From Lachnoclostridium sp. An14 (GTDB lineage: Bacteria; Bacillota; Clostridia; Lachnospirales; Lachnospiraceae), in NCBI RefSeq assembly GCF_002160755.1, contig NZ_NFLE01000003.1, positions 120,157 through 184,156 on the forward strand: a DNA stretch of 64,000 bases, written 5' to 3'. Every line of letters starts with the position of its first letter. The stretch's first letter is position 1. Position numbers and translations under genes: made by a program. The notes beneath the pieces are model-generated. The model made no database searches. It saw only the letters and a list, made by a program, of their open reading frames with translations, and had not been told where the DNA came from. This document shows positions 59,756 to 64,000 of the stretch, piece after piece.

Positions 59756-60520
59756 ATGAGCACAGGAAAAACGGATTTAAGCGGAATGCAGCCGTCCGGG
59801 ACGAACACGCAGCCGGAACGGGAATCAGGGTTTAACGAAATGGTGCACGCCTATATAGCGGCAAAGTTTTATCACTATCTGACGGAGCGGTTTGGGGAGC
59901 GGGGGAAACAGGCATTCATCCACGGGACGCAGCTCCACGCCGGCCAGCGCGGCCGCCGGATGGCTCAGCGGGCCATCCGAAACGGGGAGGAGCTGAATTT
60001 TGAGACCTACAGCCGCTACGGGGAATGGGTCAATACGGAAACGGCAGAGCGTTTAGGGCTCTCCAACCAGTCGGAGGTGGTTTCCTGGGGGCCGGATTTT
60101 GAAAACCGGGTGTACGCCTGCCCCTGGCAGAAACAATTTGAGGCCATGGGGATGACGGAGGCGGGAGAGGTGTACTGCCAGCACCTGGACAATTCCATCT
60201 GCCGCGGATTTAACCCCTATCTCTCCTACGAGGTGACCCAGACCCTTCACCGGAGTGACTGCTGTATCCATATTGTGCGGAACGCAGGCATGAAAGAGGG
60301 CACGGACTGCTCCAAGCGTCCGGAGGGATTAAAGTCCTTTGAGTACCACTGTGCCAACTCTTTCTGGGCGTACAGCGAGGTGAGCGCCGCCATTTTCCAG
60401 GCCCAGGGAGAGGCTGTGAGTGCCGCTGTGCTGGCGGATTTTGAGAGGGATTATGGGAAGGAGATGGCGGATAGGATTATGAGGTATCGGGATGTGAATT
60501 TTAATGTGGTGGATGGGTGA
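59756..60520 (+). CDS. L-2-amino-thiazoline-4-carboxylic acid hydrolase-like protein
   Basis: 254 residues from ATG 59756, which has AAGGAG nine bases upstream and lies after the predicted promoter; an in-frame ATG at 59735 is the alternative. AKFYHYLTERFGERGKQAFIHG, GQRGRRMAQRAI, CPWQKQFEAMG and YCQHLDNSICRGFNP resemble the ATC hydrolase family (PF14196), which includes the Pseudomonas enzyme opening the thiazoline ring to S- or N-carbamoyl-cysteine. The actual substrate in Clostridia members is unknown; many are annotated only by similarity. Monocistronic. Confidence 0.72.
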   Translation: MSTGKTDLSGMQPSGTNTQPERESGFNEMVHAYIAAKFYHYLTERFGERGKQAFIHGTQLHAGQRGRRMAQRAIRNGEELNFETYSRYGEWVNTETAERLGLSNQSEVVSWGPDFENRVYACPWQKQFEAMGMTEAGEVYCQHLDNSICRGFNPYLSYEVTQTLHRSDCCIHIVRNAGMKEGTDCSKRPEGLKSFEYHCANSFWAYSEVSAAIFQAQGEAVSAAVLADFERDYGKEMADRIMRYRDVNFNVVDG

Positions 60521-60548
60521 GAGCTGTGGAATGTTGCTGAAAATTATC

Positions 60549-60577
60549 TTGACCAGATGGGGGGCTAGCGATAGACT
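60549..60577 (+). promoter_or_regulatory. Possible promoter of the arylsulfotransferase gene
   Basis: TTGACC (60549-60554), 17 bases, TAGACT (60572-60577). The -10 is weak. Confidence 0.3.
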
Positions 60578-60633
60578 AAATAATAAGTTAGCGTAATGGG
60601 GTTGCGTTTACATAGGATAGGAGGCGCTTTACA

Positions 60634-62046
60634 ATGACAATGTATACGCGTGTGTTTCCAACAGGGGTAGTTCGGTATAATCCGGACAAATGCTGGAATG
60701 GCTTGACCATCATTCCGGCTATAGGGGGGCACTCCACGGCTCGTGGAGCTGTACTTTATGATATGAATGGCAATATCGTAAAAAGATGGGAAGGACTTTT
60801 TGGTGCGTTTGATAATAAAATGCTGCCGGGAGGCTCTATCTTAGGAACAACAGGTTACGCCAAAGGGTATTGGCTGGATTGTGTGGATCTCGTCCAGATG
60901 AATTGGGATGGTGAGATCGAATGGCGTTTTACCAATGGCGAAATGGTTATGGACATTAAGACGGGCAAGCCATTTCTGAGCGCGCGGCAACATCACGATT
61001 ATCAGCGGCAGGGCAGTCCGGTAGGGTATTTTATTCCGGGACAAGAGCCGCTGCACAGTGGAAAAACATTGATCAATTCTACAGAGAATCGTGATCTGCC
61101 GGAATTTTCCGAGCACAAAGTCAGCGATACCAAAATTTTGGAGGTCGACGAAAAAGGCAATATCTTGTGGTCATGGAGCTTGTTTGATCACTGGGATCAA
61201 TTAGGTATCGAAACGATTGGCAAAGCGATCCACAAGCAGTTTGCGCCATATCTTCAGCCGGCAGAAGATATCAAGTATGTGAAAGAAACGTATTGCAACA
61301 ATATCAATTATTTAGGACCTAATAAGTGGTATGATGCCGGTGATGAGCGGTTTAATCCGGATAATATTATTACTGATGTCCGCATACTCAATACTTTGTT
61401 CATCATTGATAAGAAAACCGGCGATATCGTTTGGCGTATTGGTCCTGATTTTGAAGCTACCAAAGAACTTCAAGAGATCGGGCAGATCGTTGGACAGCAT
61501 CATGTCCACATGATTCCTCGCGGTCTTCCCGGTGAGGGCAATATTTTGTTATTCGATAATGGCGGACAGGCAGGTATCGGTAAACCTACGCCGTGCCGTC
61601 CTACAGGGTTTAACAATGCCACGCGTTCTTATTCGAGGGTTCTTGAAATCAATCCTGTTACCTTGAAGGTCGAGTGGACGTTTAATGATGAGCAGTATCA
61701 TTTCCATAACAGCGCAGAAAGAGCGTTCAGTAATTTATTGTTCAGCGAATACTGCTCCTCAGCGGATCGTCTGCCCAATGGAAATACTCTGATCACAGAA
61801 ACGATCCGCGGCAGAGTGATAGAAGTTACACCAGAAAGGGAAATCGTATGGGAATTTCTCAATCCAGGCCGGGCAGTCTTTAGAGCCCATCGTTATCCAT
61901 ATGAATGGTTTCCTCAAGTGGAAACGCCAAAGGAACAGCCGGTAACGCCGGTAAAAAACAGCAGGCTTAGGATCAGCTGCGACGGTACACCTTATCTTCT
62001 TGAAGACGATCCCTTTTTTGTAGAGCCGGGCGAATCAATATTTTAA
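60634..62046 (+). CDS. Arylsulfate sulfotransferase-family protein, AT-richer than neighbours
   Basis: 470 residues with GGAGGCG upstream. The beta-propeller-like repeats GAVLYDMNGNIVKRWEG, LVQMNWDGEIEWRFTNG, ILEVDEKGNILWSWS and VLEINPVTLKVEWTFND, plus HHVHMIPRGLPGEGNILLFDNGG, match the ASST family, which moves sulfate from one phenol to another. No signal peptide is seen, unlike periplasmic E. coli ASST; a gut Eubacterium (A-44) ASST was described early and would be the natural comparison. Codon use is clearly different (many GAT, TAT, GGT, AAA, CGT), so the gene is probably acquired. Ends at a terminator, directly before a restriction-gene fragment. Confidence 0.78.
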   Translation: MTMYTRVFPTGVVRYNPDKCWNGLTIIPAIGGHSTARGAVLYDMNGNIVKRWEGLFGAFDNKMLPGGSILGTTGYAKGYWLDCVDLVQMNWDGEIEWRFTNGEMVMDIKTGKPFLSARQHHDYQRQGSPVGYFIPGQEPLHSGKTLINSTENRDLPEFSEHKVSDTKILEVDEKGNILWSWSLFDHWDQLGIETIGKAIHKQFAPYLQPAEDIKYVKETYCNNINYLGPNKWYDAGDERFNPDNIITDVRILNTLFIIDKKTGDIVWRIGPDFEATKELQEIGQIVGQHHVHMIPRGLPGEGNILLFDNGGQAGIGKPTPCRPTGFNNATRSYSRVLEINPVTLKVEWTFNDEQYHFHNSAERAFSNLLFSEYCSSADRLPNGNTLITETIRGRVIEVTPEREIVWEFLNPGRAVFRAHRYPYEWFPQVETPKEQPVTPVKNSRLRISCDGTPYLLEDDPFFVEPGESIF

Positions 62047-62093
62047 AAGTTTATAGGAGAAATTCTGCTGAGAATTCAAGTGGAATTTCTGGG

Positions 62094-62130
62094 AAAAAGG
62101 AATTTGGACGCTGCTTCAAGTTCCTTTTTT
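62094..62130 (+). terminator. Terminator of the arylsulfotransferase gene
   Basis: AAAAAGGAA pairs with TTCCTTTTT, T-run follows. A second stem, AGAAATTC/GAATTTCT at 62058-62090, lies just before. Confidence 0.75.
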
Positions 62131-62135
62131 GTTAC

Positions 62136-62822
62136 TTGCCGTATCTTCGCATAAGACAGCTGTGTGATATAGCGGCGCGCTTGGAGCGGAAAATCAGCAT
62201 TCCACAGATGTTTGAGAATGTGCGGAACGAGCTGCGGGAGCTGATGAAGTTTTTGGACGAGGCGGGAGAATCGGGGGGTTCCATTGTGACGAATTTGATG
62301 GATCCCATTGTGAGCAGTCAGGAAGGCGTCCAGTTGGAGGCGGCCTACGATTTTGAGGATTACCGGGACAAAGTAAACCGCTATGTGAATGAGCACAGCG
62401 ATACGTTGGCAATCCATAAACTGACCCATAATATTCCATTGTCTGAGGGAGATTACGAGGAGTTGGAGCGGGTACTTACTAAGGAGCTGGGGAGCCGGGA
62501 GGACTATGAGAGGGAGTTCGGAGATACGCCCTTTGGCCTGATGGTCCGCAAAATCGCTAAACTGGATCACGAGGCGGCCATGGAGGCGTTTTCCGCCTTC
62601 ATCAACGACCAGTCCCTCAATCAGAGGCAGATTGCATTTGTGCACAAAATTATCAACCACATAGAGCGGAACGGATATATGGAAACGGCCGCTGAGCTGA
62701 CAAAGCCGCCTTTTGATAAGCCGATTAGTTTCATCAAGCTGTTCGATCCGAAAACCAGGACGGCTCTTATGGAAACGATTCATCAGATTCGCGAGAACGC
62801 GGTTCAGATTGTGGCGTCGTGA
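62136..62822 (+). pseudogene. hsdR: C-terminal fragment of a type I restriction enzyme R subunit (HsdR)
   Basis: About 228 residues with the EcoEI_R_C-type tail: DIAARLERKISIPQMFEN, then GSREDYEREFGDTPFGLMVRKIAKLD and RQIAFVHKIINHIERNGYM, PPFDKPISFIKLF. Full HsdR proteins have about 800-1100 residues with nuclease and helicase domains; all of these are missing here. The fragment begins almost directly at the terminator of the arylsulfotransferase gene, as if that gene and its flank replaced the rest. No HsdM or HsdS nearby. Not expected to be functional. Confidence 0.8.
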
Positions 62823-62834
62823 TGGGAAATCGTG

Positions 62835-62999
62835 ATGGAACCCTTTGAGGGGAAACGGCGGAACTTTGAACGGATTGGGCTGCGCCGGTTTTTGGGATGT
62901 CCGGAGGGTGCACGTTTTAAAGGGGGAATGTCCCGGATTCACCCGGCGGTGGAAAGAATGCTGTCAAAGGCAGGGGAGGTATTGTTAGATAGTGGTTGA
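62835..62999 (+). CDS. Short open frame after the HsdR fragment, doubtful
   Basis: 54 residues (MEPFEGKRRNFERIGLRRF...), basic, starting 12 bases after the HsdR stop without a strong ribosome site. No family recognised. Could be a remnant of a neighbouring defence gene or chance. Confidence 0.2.
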   Translation: MEPFEGKRRNFERIGLRRFLGCPEGARFKGGMSRIHPAVERMLSKAGEVLLDSG

Positions 63000-63232
63000 A
63001 GGAAGTCGGAGACAACCCGTTGACCTGAGAAATACTCCCACCCCCGCAACTCCTTCTTGCACCTCCGGCTCCGCTTATGATACAATCAGTCTCAGAAAAA
63101 CCACATTTCCACTTGTCTCCGCAGGAGGGAAACGCAGAGCGTTGCCAGTTGAATTGGGAACGACGAAAACTCTCACTCCCATTCATGATCCCGGAAGGGT
63201 TTGCGCCATAGCAGATTGAAACAGACTGCGCG

Positions 63233-63406
63233 GTGCGAATCCTAAGTGCACACAGAAACACCGGGAGATTCGCACCGGAGATGAATAGTGCAATTTGCGA
63301 AAAATATGGGCGCAAACAGATGAATTTGAGGGGGATAGAGAAGTGATACGGTCAATATGAATGATAAAATGAGGGAGAATGGGATGAAAAACTGGTAAAG
63401 GTTGCC
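63233..63406 (+). promoter_or_regulatory. CRISPR leader region with inverted repeat
   Basis: CGGTGCGAATC (63231-63241) and GATTCGCACCG (63267-63277) form an 11-base perfect inverted repeat, as I recall from leaders of type I-C arrays. The leader then runs AT-rich to the first repeat at 63407. A promoter-like TTGCAC-18-TACAAT lies further up at 63057-63086. Confidence 0.55.
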
Positions 63407-63710
63407 GTCTCCCTTCGTGAGAAGGGAGTGAATTGAAATGAAACCGGGTTGCGTTTGGAGGAAATCGTTTTGGTCTCCCTTCGTGAGAAGGGAGTGGATT
63501 GAAATAATCTCAGCATGACCAGTTACCTCCCACCGCAGCTGTCTCCCTTCGTGAGAAGGGAGTGGATTGAAATATTGCAGTGATACCAGATATTTTCCAG
63601 AAAGGCATGTCTCCCTTCGTGAGAAGGGAGTGGATTGCAATGAGGTGTTGACGGCGTCTAAGTACATCACCAGTGACGTCTCTCTCTGTGAGAAACGAGT
63701 AGCTCAAAGA
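63407..63710 (+). CRISPR. Orphan type I-C-like CRISPR array, five repeats, four spacers
   Basis: 33-base repeats start at 63407, 63473, 63541, 63609 and 63678. They begin GTCTCCCTTCGTGAGAAGGG and end GGATTGAAAT, the form typical of type I-C. Repeat 1 has one change (GTGAATTG) and repeat 4 has one (GCAAT). Repeat 5 differs at about 11 positions, which marks the old (distal) end, so the leader is on the left. Spacers are 33, 35, 35 and 36 bases. No cas genes are seen in the 4 kb upstream or in what remains downstream. Confidence 0.93.
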
Positions 63711-63839
63711 AATTCTACCATCAGAAAAGAAATCGCCTTGTAGCCGAGCTTTCCCTCCATACAAAGAAAAACCACAAACCAAGCCAATTTCTAATTTAAA
63801 AAAATTTTCAGAAAAACGTTCATTGTTTCCACTGACAAT

Positions 63840-63872
63840 CATTTTATGCCATCCTGTAACACATTTTATGCC
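63840..63872. repeat. Direct repeat CATTTTATGCC x2
   Basis: Identical 11-base copies at 63840-63850 and 63862-63872 (22-base period) upstream of the gene at the right edge. Possibly a regulator-binding site. The stretch 63711-63961 otherwise shows only AT-rich sequence. Confidence 0.35.
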
Positions 63873-63909
63873 TACCCTCGCACACGACAAACGCACGAAT
63901 GAACAAATT

Positions 63910-63938
63910 ATGAACATCCGTCTTTTTTCTGGTATACT
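63910..63938 (+). promoter_or_regulatory. Probable promoter of the right-edge gene
   Basis: TATACT (63933-63938) with a weak ATGAAC 17 bases upstream. Confidence 0.35.
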
Positions 63939-63961
63939 AAAAGAAAAAAGGATGGGATGTT

Positions 63962-64000
63962 ATGAAAGAAGTGTTAGATTTTGTAAGTACGGTGACGGAT
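63962..64000 (+). CDS. Start of a gene cut by the right edge
   Basis: Thirteen codons, MKEVLDFVSTVTD, with AAAAAGGATGGGA upstream. The start faintly recalls pyridoxamine-phosphate-oxidase-like proteins, but too little is visible to name it. Confidence 0.5.
   Translation, partial: MKEVLDFVSTVTD

Noticed and set aside
62917..63315. Minus-strand frame of 132 codons beside the CRISPR leader
   Set aside because: No start context or family; it spans the leader inverted repeat and promoter-like sequence.
1..64000. tRNA, rRNA, riboswitch or prophage/IS elements
   Set aside because: I looked for cloverleaf-like genes, transposase or integrase motifs and known riboswitch cores and saw none that I can support.

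Overview
Organism. Dense, moderately high-GC coding with strong AGGAGG ribosome sites, many ATGA/GTGA start-stop overlaps, YesM/YesN-type two-component genes, Lachnospiraceae-style sugar and peptide ABC systems, ferredoxin-linked flavoproteins, DegV, and no respiratory chain together suggest an anaerobic gut Clostridia, most likely a Lachnospiraceae (Enterocloster/Hungatella-like). This is inference from gene content; there is no rRNA or tRNA in the window. Layout. (1) 1-9.8 kb: a sensor kinase (cut by the left edge), a lipoprotein sugar sensor and an AraC-type response regulator form a three-component sugar-sensing unit. A GntR/periplasmic-fold repressor and a YtfQ-RT-YjfF-like sugar ABC transporter follow. 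(2) 10-17.4 kb: a membrane-anchored lipase-like hydrolase, then four start/stop-coupled genes: DegV, a PEMT/ICMT-like membrane methyltransferase, a GH3-family acyl-adenylase homologue, and a 7TM-GAF-GGDEF-HD-GYP phosphodiesterase. (3) 17.5-31 kb, the most interesting region: LysR, a gallate-decarboxylase-type UbiD/UbiX/LpdD operon, and a second LysR. A long transcription unit follows, with a five-gene oligopeptide-type ABC transporter, an AprA/fumarate-reductase-like flavoprotein, a small 2[4Fe-4S] ferredoxin and a TanB-type tannase with its catalytic and galloyl-binding residues in place. Together these look like a galloyl-ester (tannin, galloylated polyphenol) uptake, hydrolysis and decarboxylation locus, with an unassigned reductive step. 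(4) 31-41 kb: a Crp/Fnr regulator and SLC13-type transporter, MarR plus MATE efflux, a Crp/Fnr regulator divergent from an iron-sulfur protein, and MarR plus an FtsH-like protease; several have perfect palindromic candidate operators. (5) 41-46.5 kb: a D,D-carboxypeptidase with cell-wall-binding repeats, an MBOAT/SGNH O-acylation pair, and a nitroreductase divergent from HxlR. (6) 46.7-52 kb: pyridoxal kinase, LysR, a D-malate/tartrate-type beta-decarboxylating dehydrogenase, a DUF3100 membrane pair and a C45 Ntn-hydrolase: probably a small hydroxy-acid or N-acyl catabolic operon. (7) 52-59.5 kb, minus strand: lipoprotein, two-component system, and a MacB-like ABC exporter with a large COG1361-type surface protein. 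(8) 59.7-64 kb: an ATC hydrolase-like gene, an AT-richer arylsulfotransferase that looks horizontally acquired, a C-terminal fragment of a type I restriction HsdR, and an orphan type I-C-like CRISPR array (five repeats, leader present, no cas genes in view). Three families of short dispersed repeats lie in intergenic regions. All calls come from reading the sequence; no database search was run.
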